Assembly: GCA_964575335.1 (NCBI GenBank)
Contig: CAZNPU010000012.1
Span: 1-64,000, forward strand
DNA length: 64,000 nucleotides
From: CAZNPU01 sp964575335
GTDB lineage: Bacteria > Planctomycetota > Phycisphaerae > Phycisphaerales > SM1A02
Direction: 5' to 3'
The translations under genes and the position numbers were made by a program. The stretch's first letter is position 1. Every line of letters begins with the position of its first letter. Under the pieces are notes generated by a model that did no database searches, was not told the origin of the DNA, and saw nothing but the letters and a program-made list of their open reading frames with translations. Positions 1 through 11,293 of this stretch are shown here, in pieces.

Positions 1-1800
<1,800 letters not shown>

Positions 1801-1850
1801 AACCGCCGAACGTCGTCATCGACTGACGCATTGATTTCTGATTCCTCCGT

Positions 1851-1887
1851 GGCGGGCCGCTCCGCGGCCCGCCGCGTTTTTTTTTTT
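1851..1887 (+). terminator. Intrinsic terminator of clpC
   Basis: A perfect 10-bp GC stem (GGCGGGCCGC / GCGGCCCGCC, loop TCC) at 1851-1873 is followed, after GCG, by eleven T residues at 1877-1887. It lies 50 bases downstream of the clpC stop codon in the correct orientation. It is the clearest rho-independent terminator in the window. Confidence 0.93.
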
Positions 1888-2057
1888 GAATCCGCTTTTC
1901 TCCCACGCAGCAAGCTCATCATGGCCGCCATCATCGTGGACATGTATGCATGTGCATGGCGGACCTGAAAACTCAGCTCCCGAGTTCCCAATAATGACGA
2001 GATTGAGGCAAGCCGAAGTTCATCAATCACCCGGCATTTTGCCAGTTGGAGGCCCCC

Positions 2058-2339
2058 ATGACCCAATGCTGCTACTGTCAGCGACCCGTCACGACCAGAC
2101 GTAGCGACGGCATTTTTATCTCATTGCTGAAACTGCTGGCGCTGTACATCACGCTGGTATTTGTCGGCGGCACGCTGATTAATACCGGCCATCCTGTCGC
2201 CAGCGAAGTGGGCCGCCTGATTCATGTCGTGACGTTGATCGATCCGGCCATCAATTGGGCAACAGCGCAGGGATGGGAATACCTGGCTTCGGGGTTGCGC
2301 ATGGCTGCTCACGGCCTGCCGATGGGCTGGATGACCTGA
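2058..2339 (+). CDS. Small membrane protein with N-terminal CxxC
   Basis: A 93-residue protein of unknown function. ATG 2058 is chosen because GGAGG (2048-2052) sits 5 bases upstream. The N-terminus has a CCYC cysteine cluster (MTQCCYCQRP) like half of a zinc ribbon. One hydrophobic segment follows at about residues 21-42 (ISLLKLLALYITLVFVGGTLI), and then an amphipathic region. A lone CxxC without a second pair makes a complete zinc ribbon unlikely, so metal binding could occur only in a dimer. It stands alone between the clpC terminator and the convergent HD-GYP gene. Existence is supported by the good ribosome binding site; the function is not known. Confidence 0.6.
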   Translation: MTQCCYCQRPVTTRRSDGIFISLLKLLALYITLVFVGGTLINTGHPVASEVGRLIHVVTLIDPAINWATAQGWEYLASGLRMAAHGLPMGWMT

Positions 2340-2601
2340 TGCATCACTCCGGTCATCTCATCCTCGTTTCGCGATCAGCGCAACACCTGCTGCAGGAAGT
2401 TGCGCACGCTTGCACCACAACAACAGCATCATCAGGTCGTCACGACGGTGATGAGCCGGCGGTGGATTGCAACCGAAAGCCACTCGCACCGCAGTGTGAT
2501 CGACTCTGCGCGGACAGGCATAACAGGCATAAATAAAAAGTGCCGCTATGCGCCTCAGCGCATCGTCGGTTGTGGATGCTGATTGATTGAAAGTCAGCCG
2601 C

Positions 2602-3822
2602 TCACGCTGCCTGCGTGTTGGAATCTGACATCTGCGCCGGCGGCAGATCAAACAGCCACTGATCGACGCGAATGCCGGTGTACTCGCAAACGTACAGCTC
2701 AGGCTGATCAGCGAGGTCGATTGTGGTCGCCTGCTTTTCGTCACCGGTCTGCTGAAGCAGTCGAACGGTCGGCCGGCAGGGTGATTTGAGGTTTGGCGCA
2801 ATGACGACGGCGTCGCGATTGTCGTTGAGCCTGACCTGGCTGCCAACAGCAAACGGCGGAATGCGCTTGAGCGCAGCGCGACGCACGACCGGATCGAACC
2901 ACCCATCAAAGCGAGAACTGGCCAGTTCATGCAACGCTGCCACGGGCGGGCGACGTGAACCGGCTGCATCGCTCAGCAGATTATCAAGCACGTTCGCAGC
3001 GGAGACGATGCGCGTGAAAATGTGTATGCCGCGATTTGACTGCGGTGACCGGCGGACAGCGACGCTGGTTTCGATTGTCTCCGGCCAGCCCTGGCCATCC
3101 CATCGCTGATGATGGTTCAGCACTGCCTGCATGGCTGAAGCGGGCGCGCGGCTTTCATGCAGCAGCCGATATCCTGCCAGCGGATGCGAGGCGTACTCGC
3201 GCTGCTCATCGTCGGTCTTGTTTGTCGGCATGATCTCGTGGTGATCAGCGACCGAAGCCTTCATGCCAACCTTGCCAATGTCGTGCAGCATGGCGCCAAG
3301 GCCAAGCGGTATGAGATCGCGGGCGTGTTCGGGCGAAAGGCGCTGCCGTTCGCGGATGATGTAATCTTCAAGCTCCAGCCCGATAAGCACCGCCAGATAG
3401 GCCACGTTGGTGCAATGAGTGAACAGGCTGCCGCCGGTGGCGAAGAGCTGATCGGACATGCCCGCATACTTGCCGCTGCCGATGAGTTGAAACACCAGTT
3501 CGGAAATGCTCTGGCGATAACTCTGCACTTGCCCGACTGTGATCGAGCGGTTGGACATGCGGCCGATATCATCGCGCAACTGGCGATACACCGCCAGCTT
3601 GGTTTCGGTGAGCTGGATTGTCGCAGCCCTGTCCAGATCGCGCGTCAGATCATGCTCGATCCAAAGCTGCCGAATACCAAGTTGCTTGAGGCGTCTGAGC
3701 AGCGTGTGGTCGAGTTCTACGCCCGCCTTCAGCAATTCGGTATCGACCGATGCATTGGGATGCAGCACCGATGCACCAAGCACCGCCCCCGGTGCGATAT
3801 CTTCGATGTTGCAGAGCAGCAT
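2602..3822 (-). CDS. HD-GYP domain protein (putative cyclic-di-GMP phosphodiesterase)
   Basis: 406 residues. HD-GYP domains are metal-dependent phosphodiesterases that hydrolyse cyclic di-GMP. An N-terminal DUF3391-like region (residues 1-110) precedes the HD core. Conserved residues are H136, H180-D181 (LHDIGK), a His-Pro at 213-214, and HHQRWDGQGWP at 237-247. The signature GYP is GWP here, a conservative Tyr-to-Trp change seen in some active homologues. The metal-ligand histidines look intact, so activity is plausible. The terminal 120 residues are unassigned. The protein is cytosolic, with no signal peptide or membrane segment. It stands alone; a PilZ effector lies elsewhere in the window (54814-55176). 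The start is the first in-frame ATG and has no strong Shine-Dalgarno. Confidence 0.88.
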   Translation of the reverse strand: MLLCNIEDIAPGAVLGASVLHPNASVDTELLKAGVELDHTLLRRLKQLGIRQLWIEHDLTRDLDRAATIQLTETKLAVYRQLRDDIGRMSNRSITVGQVQSYRQSISELVFQLIGSGKYAGMSDQLFATGGSLFTHCTNVAYLAVLIGLELEDYIIRERQRLSPEHARDLIPLGLGAMLHDIGKVGMKASVADHHEIMPTNKTDDEQREYASHPLAGYRLLHESRAPASAMQAVLNHHQRWDGQGWPETIETSVAVRRSPQSNRGIHIFTRIVSAANVLDNLLSDAAGSRRPPVAALHELASSRFDGWFDPVVRRAALKRIPPFAVGSQVRLNDNRDAVVIAPNLKSPCRPTVRLLQQTGDEKQATTIDLADQPELYVCEYTGIRVDQWLFDLPPAQMSDSNTQAA

Positions 3823-3984
3823 CCATGGCCCTCACTGAGACATCAACTGTTGGTGACATCGGCCAATCCCATGCAGGTATTGATCGCCCCGGTTCGCAAT
3901 TGCCCGAACGCCGATAAAACATCGCCTGTTGAGCAATCGCAGTAAATCCGGCGCGACCTGTTTCAGATATGTCCTGCAGCTTTT

Positions 3985-4578
3985 TCACGCACCGCCCATG
4001 GGCAGGAATCGCTCATAATCGATCTGGACCGGCTGCCGATCAGGATCAAGCAGCCAATCGAGCACCGCGTATGGGTCAGGATGAATGAAAAACAGCTCTT
4101 TGACGGCAGGCTTGATAAAACGATGCTCAATGCCGTGTTCCATCATGGCGATGAGTGGGTTGTAGTACCCGTGGCTGTTGACCACGCCGATGGGCTTGGC
4201 GTGTTCGCCGAGCTGGCGTCCGACCAGAATCTCAAAGAATTCTTCGTAGGTGCCAAGGCCGCCGGGCAGCATGAGAAAGCCGTCGCCGCGGCGTTCCAGC
4301 AACTGCTTGCGCTCGCGCATGGTGTCCACCACCACCAGTTCATCGCAATGCATGTCAGCGATTTCAAGTTCCATCAGCCGGCGGGTGATGATGCCCACGA
4401 CCTTTCCGCCGTTTGCGCGAGTAGCCCGGGCGATCTCGCCCATGAGCCCTACTGATCCCCCGCCGTACACAAGCGTGATCCCCCGCCGCGCCAATTCTGT
4501 GCCGATAACGGTTGCGGGCACGTGAAAATCCGGCTGAAGGTGCTGCGAGCTGGAACAATAAACGGAGAGAGCCTGCAT
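3985..4578 (-). CDS. LOG family protein (cytokinin riboside 5'-monophosphate phosphoribohydrolase-like)
   Basis: 197 residues, the normal length for the family. LOG proteins, often mis-named lysine decarboxylases, hydrolyse nucleoside 5'-monophosphates to base and ribose 5-phosphate. A Rossmann-like fold begins with VYCSSSQ near the N-terminus. The Gly-rich loop YGGGSVGLMGEIA and the diagnostic active-site motif PGGLGTYEEFFE (PGGxGTxxE) are intact. The remaining conserved residues MRERK are also present. It is cytosolic. The gene is divergent from the glycan transferase at 4706 and follows the HD-GYP gene with no obvious link. In bacteria the physiological substrate is mostly unknown, so a cytokinin role should not be assumed. 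Confidence 0.9.
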   Translation of the reverse strand: MQALSVYCSSSQHLQPDFHVPATVIGTELARRGITLVYGGGSVGLMGEIARATRANGGKVVGIITRRLMELEIADMHCDELVVVDTMRERKQLLERRGDGFLMLPGGLGTYEEFFEILVGRQLGEHAKPIGVVNSHGYYNPLIAMMEHGIEHRFIKPAVKELFFIHPDPYAVLDWLLDPDRQPVQIDYERFLPMGGA

Positions 4579-4705
4579 AGTTCAACTGATGATAACTTCA
4601 TGTCGGCGTCGTCGGCAGATGGCGTTTACCAAGACCATCTGAATCGCATATCCAGCAGGCGGCGCACAACGCAATGCATCTGCGCTTCGTTACCATGCAC
4701 AGAAT

Positions 4706-5890
4706 ATGACCGGCATGGTCCTCCTAGTTGTGCTGCTTATTCTTGTCGGCCTGGCGATCAGCCTGCCGCTGACTGCGCTGTTGATTCGCCTGGGTCACCG
4801 TGCTGGCACGCTTGATACGCCCGGTGCAGCCGGCCACATAAAGCCGGAACTGCGTGCTGTGCCCAATATCGGCGGCATCGCCATTTTCTGGGCCGTCGCA
4901 CTGCCCATGATCGTGGGATTGGCCAGCGTCTGGAGTATTGGCGATTCAACCCTGCAGCACTGGTTCCCGCCGCTCAACGACTCTCTGCTGCAGCGCATCC
5001 GTGAAACCACGCCAACCGCGGCAGCGATGCTCTGCTGCATGGCGGCGCTGCATGTCACCGGCCTGATCGACGATCGTCGCAGCCTGGGTCCGTGGAGCAA
5101 GTTTGCGGTGCAGTTCGGCGTTGCTGCGGTGATGGCCATCTGGTTCGATGTGCGCCTGCTCACCGCGGTGGACAATTATCTGCCTTTGGGATCTGCGCCC
5201 AGCATCATCATCACAATGCTGTGGATTGTGGTCATCACCAACGCGGTGAATTTCATGGACAACATGGATGGCCTGGCTGGCGGCGTTAGCGTGATTGCCG
5301 CCACGCTGTTCATGATCGCTACCATCCTCAACGCGCAGTGGTTCATTGCCGGGACGCTGGCGCTTCTGATCGGCGCGCTGGTGGGCTTTCTCGTGTTCAA
5401 CTTCCCGCCTGCCAAAATCTTCATGGGCGATGGCGGCTCGCTGGTGATCGGCTTTCTTCTGGCGATCCTGACCGCCCGTACAACGTATTACGATCCGATG
5501 CAGGCTGATTACGCACTTGGCGGCGGATGGTACGGCGTATTCATGCCGGTCATCGTGCTGGCGATTCCGCTGTACGATTTCGTCACGGTTTCGCTGCTTC
5601 GAATCAGTCAGGGCAAAAGCCCACTGGTGGGCGATCATCAGCATTTCTCGCATCGCCTGGTGCAGCGCGGCCTGTCCCGCCGCGGCGCGGTCATTGTGAT
5701 CTGGGGCGCGACCGCAGTCACGGGCATCGGCGGCATCTCGCTTGGCAGCCTGCAAGCCTGGCAGGCGCTGCTGGTGGGTGTGCAGACGCTTTTGGTGCTG
5801 ATGATCATCGCACTGCTGGAGCATGCTTCGCGACGAATGGCCAGCCCCGGCCGATCAAACGAAGAATCATCTGGAGCAGCGCACCGATGA
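4706..5890 (+). CDS. Undecaprenyl-phosphate glycan phosphotransferase (WecA/MraY family)
   Basis: 394 residues. Family members transfer a sugar 1-phosphate, such as GlcNAc-1-P, from a UDP-sugar to undecaprenyl phosphate at the inner membrane, the first step of surface polysaccharide assembly. About ten hydrophobic segments run through the protein. Recognisable motifs are the Asp pair LIDDRR, NFMDNMDGLAGG, the FNFPPAKIFMGDGGS loop and a C-terminal HQHFSHRL His motif as in WecA. The pattern fits WecA/TagO better than MraY. ATG 4706 opens on MTGMVLLVVLL, directly into the first helix. The stop codon overlaps the start of the next gene (ATGA at 5887-5890), so the two are translationally coupled and probably act on the same glycan. 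Confidence 0.92.
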   Translation: MTGMVLLVVLLILVGLAISLPLTALLIRLGHRAGTLDTPGAAGHIKPELRAVPNIGGIAIFWAVALPMIVGLASVWSIGDSTLQHWFPPLNDSLLQRIRETTPTAAAMLCCMAALHVTGLIDDRRSLGPWSKFAVQFGVAAVMAIWFDVRLLTAVDNYLPLGSAPSIIITMLWIVVITNAVNFMDNMDGLAGGVSVIAATLFMIATILNAQWFIAGTLALLIGALVGFLVFNFPPAKIFMGDGGSLVIGFLLAILTARTTYYDPMQADYALGGGWYGVFMPVIVLAIPLYDFVTVSLLRISQGKSPLVGDHQHFSHRLVQRGLSRRGAVIVIWGATAVTGIGGISLGSLQAWQALLVGVQTLLVLMIIALLEHASRRMASPGRSNEESSGAAHR

Positions 5891-8181
5891 GCCGCGCCGC
5901 ACGCAAGACGGATCGGCCGCTCAGCGAGGCAGGCGATCGATGGTCGATCATCCAACTGATGCGCTGGAGCGGGATGATCGGCATCGTGACGATCGCAGCG
6001 ATGCGAACTGCGGTGGCGTTCATGCCGCATGTTCTCTTTGACGTTGATCCCGCCTTCGACGCCACGCCGCTTGGCGCGATGGGGCCGGTGGGCAGCATGA
6101 CGCTCGATGTGCTGCTGCTGCTGGCGTGCGCCGTTGCCCTGCTGGGCGAATGGCTGACGGGCAAAGGGCTTGACGGCTGGCTGGTGTTGCTGGCGCTGGC
6201 GCCGCTGCCGATCGTCATGTGGCACGGGTCGAGCGATGCGGGCGATATGTGGCGCGGCTCAACATGGCTGGCTGCCGCCTTCGCGTGCGTTGCGCTGGCG
6301 CATCTGGTGCGAGATCGCCTGATGCGTGTGATTGTCATTGCGGTTTTGCTCGCGGCAATCGCGCCGCCGCTGATGCGCGCCACGGCGCAGCTCACCTACG
6401 AACACGCTGACACGGTGAAGGTGTTTGAAGAAATGCGCGAGCAGATCTTCCGCGAGCGAGGCTGGGATGCTGATTCGCCTGCTGCGCGCATTTACGAAAG
6501 ACGTCTGAGAAACCCCCAGCCGACTGCGTGGTTCATCACCACCAACATCTTCGCTTCGATGATGGCGGCAGGCATGGTGCTGTCGCTGGGATTGACCGTC
6601 GGCGCTGTTCGCGCAAAGCTGCAAAGCGGCTGGCCTGGCGTGATGGCGATGACCGCAGCGGCAGCCGGCGCGGGCTTGTATTTCAGCGCATCCAAAGGCG
6701 CTGCGCTTGCGATGATTGCAGGCATCGCGCTGCTTGCGCTGTATCTGGCTGCTGCAGGGCGTCTGGGCGTTGTCAATCGCATATCCGGCTGGCTCATTCC
6801 GGGCATGATCGCGCTGGCGCTGGTGGGGGTTGTGTTTCGCGGCGCCATGATGCCGGAATCTTTTCTTGGCGACAAAAGCCTGCTGTTTCGCTGGCACTAC
6901 ATGATCGCTGCGTGGGGCGTATTTGCGGATCAGCCGCTTGTGGGCACAGGGCCTGACAATTTTCAGCCTGCATACATGCTGCATCGCGTGCTGCGCAATC
7001 CTGAAGAAGTCACCAGCGCGCATTCGATGTTCATCGACTGGCTCTGCATGCTGGGCATTGCCGGTGCAGCATGGGTTGCGATGACGTTGCTGCTGCTGTG
7101 GCGCGCAGGCCGCCTGGTTGCAGAATCATCGCAATCAGTTGATTCGCATTCACATTTACATTCACATCGGCCACAACCGCACGACGCGATGCGCGTGGCT
7201 GGGCGGTGCATTCCGCTGATTGCAGCGCTGGCGATCATTCCCGCTTTGCTCGTGGAATGGCCGACGCTTGTTGCGCCGCTGAATATTCTGATGCGCATCT
7301 TTGGATTGCTCGGGTTTGCTGTGCTTGGCGTGATGGCAGCATTTGTGATCGATCGCGCGCCGGGGTGGATTGTGAATGCAGCAATGGCAGCAGCAGTCGC
7401 TGCGCTGGTTGTGCATGGCCAGGTTGAAATGACATTTGCGCAAAGCGGCACAGCGGTGTGGGCGTTGGCGATGGTGGGCGCAGCCGGCGCAGCGCACGCG
7501 AGCAGCCGCCGGTTTTCAAATGCAGCAGCGGCTCTTGCAGCAATGGCGCTGGGGGCAGCGGTCATCTGGCTGAGCGTAACGGGTATTGCGCCGGCACATG
7601 CGCAGCAGCGGGCCATGCAGCAGGCAGCAGCCATGCTCAGGCCGATTGCGGAAATGCCGAATGACGCTGGCGTGATGCTGAAGCAGCGACGCGCCGCTGC
7701 TGCGGAACTCGTTCACGCTTATGAGCGCTGGCCCATTCACGTTCATCCGCTGGAAGCTGCAGCGATGCAACTGCAACTGGCCTGTTCGCATCGGGATGGG
7801 CCGCAGCCGCTGGGCATGCTGGCTGATGCGCGCGATCTGGCCCATCGCGCAGTTGCAGAGCATGGCAAGCTCTCATCACTGTCACTTGCTGTCGGCATCG
7901 ACGTGCAGTTGGCGCAGCTCACCAATGACAATGAATACTGGCACTCCGCTGTCGCGCTGGCGCAGCAGATGACGAAGATGGACCCCAACGGTTTAAGCGC
8001 GTGGCGACGACTTGGCGATGTGCTGTGGCTCAGCGGCCAGCGCACCGAGGCAATCGACGCGTATCAGCGGGCGCTTGCGATCAACGAGCAGTTTGAACTC
8101 GATGAATTCAAGCAGCTCAGCGAACGCGATCGAAGAATCATCGAGCAACGCATTGTTGAATTGCAGGGTTCATCAATGTAG
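5887..8181 (+). CDS. O-antigen ligase-like membrane protein with TPR tail
   Basis: 764 residues, starting at ATG 5887, which overlaps the stop of the preceding gene. About ten hydrophobic segments cover residues 25-560. The central loop carries the Wzy_C/WaaL pattern: VGTGPDNFQPAYMLHR followed by a conserved His-containing AHSMFIDWLCMLGIAG. These enzymes ligate or polymerise undecaprenyl-linked glycans on the periplasmic face of the membrane. After the last membrane segment the soluble tail (about 590-764) contains TPR-like helices (SAWRRLGDVLWLSGQRTEAIDAYQRALAI), a fusion common in this family. Coupling to a WecA-type enzyme suggests a short polysaccharide-assembly operon. Ligase and polymerase cannot be told apart from sequence alone. 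A long upstream in-frame extension to 5527 lies inside the previous gene and is rejected. Confidence 0.85.
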   Translation: MSRAARKTDRPLSEAGDRWSIIQLMRWSGMIGIVTIAAMRTAVAFMPHVLFDVDPAFDATPLGAMGPVGSMTLDVLLLLACAVALLGEWLTGKGLDGWLVLLALAPLPIVMWHGSSDAGDMWRGSTWLAAAFACVALAHLVRDRLMRVIVIAVLLAAIAPPLMRATAQLTYEHADTVKVFEEMREQIFRERGWDADSPAARIYERRLRNPQPTAWFITTNIFASMMAAGMVLSLGLTVGAVRAKLQSGWPGVMAMTAAAAGAGLYFSASKGAALAMIAGIALLALYLAAAGRLGVVNRISGWLIPGMIALALVGVVFRGAMMPESFLGDKSLLFRWHYMIAAWGVFADQPLVGTGPDNFQPAYMLHRVLRNPEEVTSAHSMFIDWLCMLGIAGAAWVAMTLLLLWRAGRLVAESSQSVDSHSHLHSHRPQPHDAMRVAGRCIPLIAALAIIPALLVEWPTLVAPLNILMRIFGLLGFAVLGVMAAFVIDRAPGWIVNAAMAAAVAALVVHGQVEMTFAQSGTAVWALAMVGAAGAAHASSRRFSNAAAALAAMALGAAVIWLSVTGIAPAHAQQRAMQQAAAMLRPIAEMPNDAGVMLKQRRAAAAELVHAYERWPIHVHPLEAAAMQLQLACSHRDGPQPLGMLADARDLAHRAVAEHGKLSSLSLAVGIDVQLAQLTNDNEYWHSAVALAQQMTKMDPNGLSAWRRLGDVLWLSGQRTEAIDAYQRALAINEQFELDEFKQLSERDRRIIEQRIVELQGSSM

Positions 8182-8306
8182 TAACGTATGAGCGCACGCC
8201 GTTTCGCTGCGAGGCTGAAACGCGGAAAACACAATCGCCCCGTACACATCTGGCGCCTGACGCTTCATGCCTTGTGCCTTACGCTTTTCCTGGAGCATTC
8301 ATCCCC

Positions 8307-8633
8307 ATGTTCTCCTACACCGTCGCCTGTACGTTTGACGATCCCGCGGTTGCTGATGAATGGATTGCGTGGCTGCGCGATGAGCACATTGCTGATGTCT
8401 ACGCTGCCGGGGCGCTGGATGCGGAGGTGATTCGGCTTGATGGCACGCCGGTGCGGTGCGAGGTGCGATATCACTTTGCCTCGCGCGAGGCCTTTGCTGC
8501 CTACGAGCGCGACCACGCTCCGCGACTGCGCGAAGAAGGGTTGAAGCGGTTCCCGCTGCAGCGCGGCCTGACGTACGATCGTCGCACGGGCGAGGTATGC
8601 GTGGCCAGGGGAACAGGGCTTCGCGACGCGTAA
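8307..8633 (+). CDS. DUF4286 family protein
   Basis: 108 residues, matching the usual size of this small uncharacterised ferredoxin-like family. The pattern is MFSYTVACTFDDPAVADEWIAWLRDEHIADV, then FASREAFAAYERDHAPRLREEGLKRFP near the C-terminus. ATG 8307 is preferred because GGAG (8292-8295) lies 11 bases upstream and the preceding codons are not conserved-looking. There is no signal peptide or membrane segment, so it is cytosolic. It follows the ligase gene on the same strand after a 125-base gap, with no evident functional connection. The biochemical role of DUF4286 is unknown. Confidence 0.75.
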   Translation: MFSYTVACTFDDPAVADEWIAWLRDEHIADVYAAGALDAEVIRLDGTPVRCEVRYHFASREAFAAYERDHAPRLREEGLKRFPLQRGLTYDRRTGEVCVARGTGLRDA

Positions 8634-8818
8634 CGGCCGCGAGCAATCAGTCAGTCAGTCAATCAAATAATCAAAGAAAAGCAGCAACAACAGCAGCAGC
8701 AGCGCTGAGCGATCCGCAGCGACAGCGGCGGCGCACGATCACAATGACGCGCCTGTGCATTGATTGATTGAATCGCAATGCTGCGCAGATGCTCGTGCGT
8801 GTGCGCTATTGCCAGCGT

Positions 8819-10888
8819 TTACTGGCTGCGCGCGAACTGCTGTTTTGTTCGTGCCTGCTCCAGGGCTTCAACCACCTGATCGGGCGTGTAGGCGTTGGCC
8901 AGCCACGGCGTATCGCTGCCGGGCGGATAGATCGCCAGCAGCGGGATGCCGGTTTTGCCCAGGTCGCGCAGCATCTGCCAGCCGGGCGCAGATGTACTAG
9001 TGAGGTCAACGGTAAAGGCGACGACATCCTTCTGCTTGAGCGCGCTGCTGACCGGCTCGCGATTGAGCACTGTGGCCTTGAGCGTCTTGCAGGTCAGGCA
9101 CCACTCCGCGGTGAAGTCCATGACGATCACCTTGTTGCTTGCGCGGGCGTCAGCGAACGCTGCGGGCGAAAACTCCTGCCATAGAGTTTGTGACAGCGCT
9201 TTCTGTGTTGAATCAAAGGCATATGCAACGGCTGCAGCGCTCAATACCAGCCCGATGGCGGAAAACACCACGCGCGGCTGGGGACGCCTGGTGATCTGGA
9301 ATGTGCGGATGATCAGCCACAGGCCTGCGCATGTTGCGAAGAGCGCCACGGCCCACCAGTGCAGTTGTCGGCCCAGCGCGGGATATTCGCTTACCAGCGC
9401 AATCAGACCGGAGCCGACAAAGTATGCCGCCGCTGCCAGAAGCAGCAGACCCATGACCTGCTTGACCAGTTCGCTTGCCGGTCCGGTGCGCGGAATTTTG
9501 TTCACCAGCGCGGGCTTGGCGGAGAGCACCAGATACGGCGCAGCCATGCCGATGCCCATTGAGGTGAAAATGATGAGGATTGTTGAGGCGGGCAGCGTTG
9601 CTGAGCCGGCCAGCAGCGCTCCAGCGACAAAGCCGAAGCAGGGCAGGCCGAGCACGCCGGTCATCACGCCAAAGAGAAACGATCCCCACGAGGTATCGGC
9701 TTTGGGATTTATCGCGTATGCCGCTGCGGGCAGTTGGATGGTGAACAGGCCCATGATGCCCACGCCCATTGCGCCGATGAGCAGTCCGATGCCCAGGGTG
9801 AGCCACCAGATGCCGAAGATGCGCGAAGGATCAGCCCAGGCGGAAACGAACGCTGCCGGTATGCCGATCGCTGCCCAGAACGCCACCACGCCCAGGGCCA
9901 TCCATGCGCCCAGCACAAAGCTTCGCCCCGGTGTGCCGGCATGATGGCTGATGGTCATGATCTTGATCGGGATGATCGGTAGCACGCATGGCGTGAGGTT
10001 CAAAATGAACCCACCCACCATCGAAAGCAGCGCCAGCAGAACAAGTCCGACCGGACCGTCGGTGCGGGGCAGTTCGATACCGAAGAAAGTCGGCCGCACT
10101 GAAGAAGCTGCTGCTGCAGCAGTTGCTGCATTGGAAGCGGCTTGCGATGATGCAGCAGAGCCGGCGCCGGCATCACCTGCCAGAATTCGGCTGAACACTG
10201 CAGGATCAAAATCGCTGAATATCGAACCCTGCAGCGATGATTCGTCCTCGCCCCCAGCAGCCATGGCTTCAACGCTGACAACTTCCAACTGCACCGGCAG
10301 TTCGTAATCGAACACCGGCATCAGACACGTGCTGTCATCGCAGGCCTGAAACGTCACCAGCAGCTCCAATGTTGCCTGCCCAAGCTGCGCATCAGGGCTG
10401 ATTGTCACCGGCAGGTAGGCGATTGCCCGCCCAGCAAAGGTCGCGTAGTCCTTGGGGCCTTCACCGACATCCGCCCGCGCAGCATAGGGCTTGGGCCACT
10501 GAATAAAGTCGATATGAGCCTGCACACCGTGATCCGCGTCGGTTTTTTTGAGCTTGATCTCGGTATTGATCGCGCCATCAAACGCAGCCATGCCCTGCGG
10601 CACGTTGCCCTGGTTTGTCCAGCTATGCCAGTTGGGCTGGTGGTCAAAAACAATCGCCACCACCAGATCAGCGCCGGGTGAAACTTTCGTGCGGCTGGGT
10701 GTTGCTGAAAGGCTCACGCGATCACGCGAGTCGCCGAACTCATCCTGCCCGGAGCCGCCCAGGCCTCCGAACGCCCCCTTGCCTTTGAACTGCGCTGCAG
10801 CCGGCTGAACGAGCAGCAGCAGCGTCAGTGTGATCAGCGACACTCGAGCGATCATGTGTTTCATCGGCTTTCGTATATCCATGTGCAT
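8819..10888 (-). CDS. dsbD: Thiol:disulfide interchange protein DsbD (cytochrome c biogenesis/thioredoxin fusion)
   Basis: 689 residues. DsbD carries electrons from cytoplasmic thioredoxin across the membrane to periplasmic thiol partners. A signal peptide (MIARVSLITLTLLLLVQPAAAQ) leads to a DsbD-N type domain with the redox pair CDDSTC near residue 180. An eight-helix CcdA-like membrane domain follows, with the two partner cysteines in NLTPCVLPIIPIK and LGLPCFGF. The C-terminal thioredoxin domain has AEWCLTCK. All three cysteine pairs needed for the relay are present. An Ala/Ser-rich linker joins the N-terminal domain to the membrane domain. Start choice among three N-terminal Mets is uncertain (10888, 10882 or 10864). 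It is an isolated gene. The low-complexity leader does not change the assignment. Confidence 0.93.
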   Translation of the reverse strand: MHMDIRKPMKHMIARVSLITLTLLLLVQPAAAQFKGKGAFGGLGGSGQDEFGDSRDRVSLSATPSRTKVSPGADLVVAIVFDHQPNWHSWTNQGNVPQGMAAFDGAINTEIKLKKTDADHGVQAHIDFIQWPKPYAARADVGEGPKDYATFAGRAIAYLPVTISPDAQLGQATLELLVTFQACDDSTCLMPVFDYELPVQLEVVSVEAMAAGGEDESSLQGSIFSDFDPAVFSRILAGDAGAGSAASSQAASNAATAAAAASSVRPTFFGIELPRTDGPVGLVLLALLSMVGGFILNLTPCVLPIIPIKIMTISHHAGTPGRSFVLGAWMALGVVAFWAAIGIPAAFVSAWADPSRIFGIWWLTLGIGLLIGAMGVGIMGLFTIQLPAAAYAINPKADTSWGSFLFGVMTGVLGLPCFGFVAGALLAGSATLPASTILIIFTSMGIGMAAPYLVLSAKPALVNKIPRTGPASELVKQVMGLLLLAAAAYFVGSGLIALVSEYPALGRQLHWWAVALFATCAGLWLIIRTFQITRRPQPRVVFSAIGLVLSAAAVAYAFDSTQKALSQTLWQEFSPAAFADARASNKVIVMDFTAEWCLTCKTLKATVLNREPVSSALKQKDVVAFTVDLTSTSAPGWQMLRDLGKTGIPLLAIYPPGSDTPWLANAYTPDQVVEALEQARTKQQFARSQ

Positions 10889-11293
10889 CTTTTCACGTGA
10901 CCCCTGAATTCAGCCAGCCGGTTGTGGGCGGCAAAGTGCCAATCCTCAATCCTCGCCGCCATAACGAACTCAACAACGCAGACAAAGCGCCTGCATTTCC
11001 CAAAAGCATAGCGGCCTTCGTCTCAAGACCGGCAGGGCGTTGCTCCGATAAGTCTTTCGGAGGTCTCACGCCAGCAGCAATGTTTTGAGCAGGCGCGGAA
11101 AGTGATGCGTTTTTTACCCGCTGCCATCCGCCCGGCCAAATCATTGCGGCTGCAGGGTTAACCGCGTACGGCTGCGGATTGTTCGGACGATTTGGCCGCT
11201 GACGCCTTTCCTGGCCGTAAGAAGTCGGGCGACGGGGTGTTGCCCGCTCACTCATTGCTTTTTCCTGTTTTCTGCTGCTTTTTGAGTTGAGTC
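10889..11293. other. Intergenic region between dsbD and fliM
   Basis: 405 bases between divergent genes. It contains a small hairpin, CTCCGA(8)TCGGAG at about 11043-11062, whose left arm includes CCGATAAG, similar to the -10 of flagellar sigma-28 promoters (GCCGATAA). No convincing -35 (TAAA) sits at the right spacing. A minus-strand reading frame (10893-11255, 120 residues, Pro/Arg-rich) has AGGA 7 bases before its ATG and ends 4 bases before dsbD. It shows no recognisable domain and weak codon bias, so it is not called as a gene. No riboswitch class was recognised. Confidence 0.35.

Noticed and set aside
4946..5824. A 292-residue minus-strand frame.
   Set aside because: It is the shadow of the WecA-type gene; composition is His/Gln/Arg-rich with no domain.
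8640..8715. Possible repeat locus (CAGT/CAAT and CAGCAG runs).
   Set aside because: Short simple-sequence drift only; no unit is repeated more than a few times.
11043..11062. Sigma-28 promoter for fliM.
   Set aside because: CCGATAA resembles the -10, but no TAAA box is at the proper spacing and it is 240 bases from the start.
10893..11255. A 120-residue minus-strand frame ending just before dsbD.
   Set aside because: A ribosome-binding-like AGGA is present, but there is no domain, the composition is odd and the frame lies in a divergent control region. It is kept only as a note.
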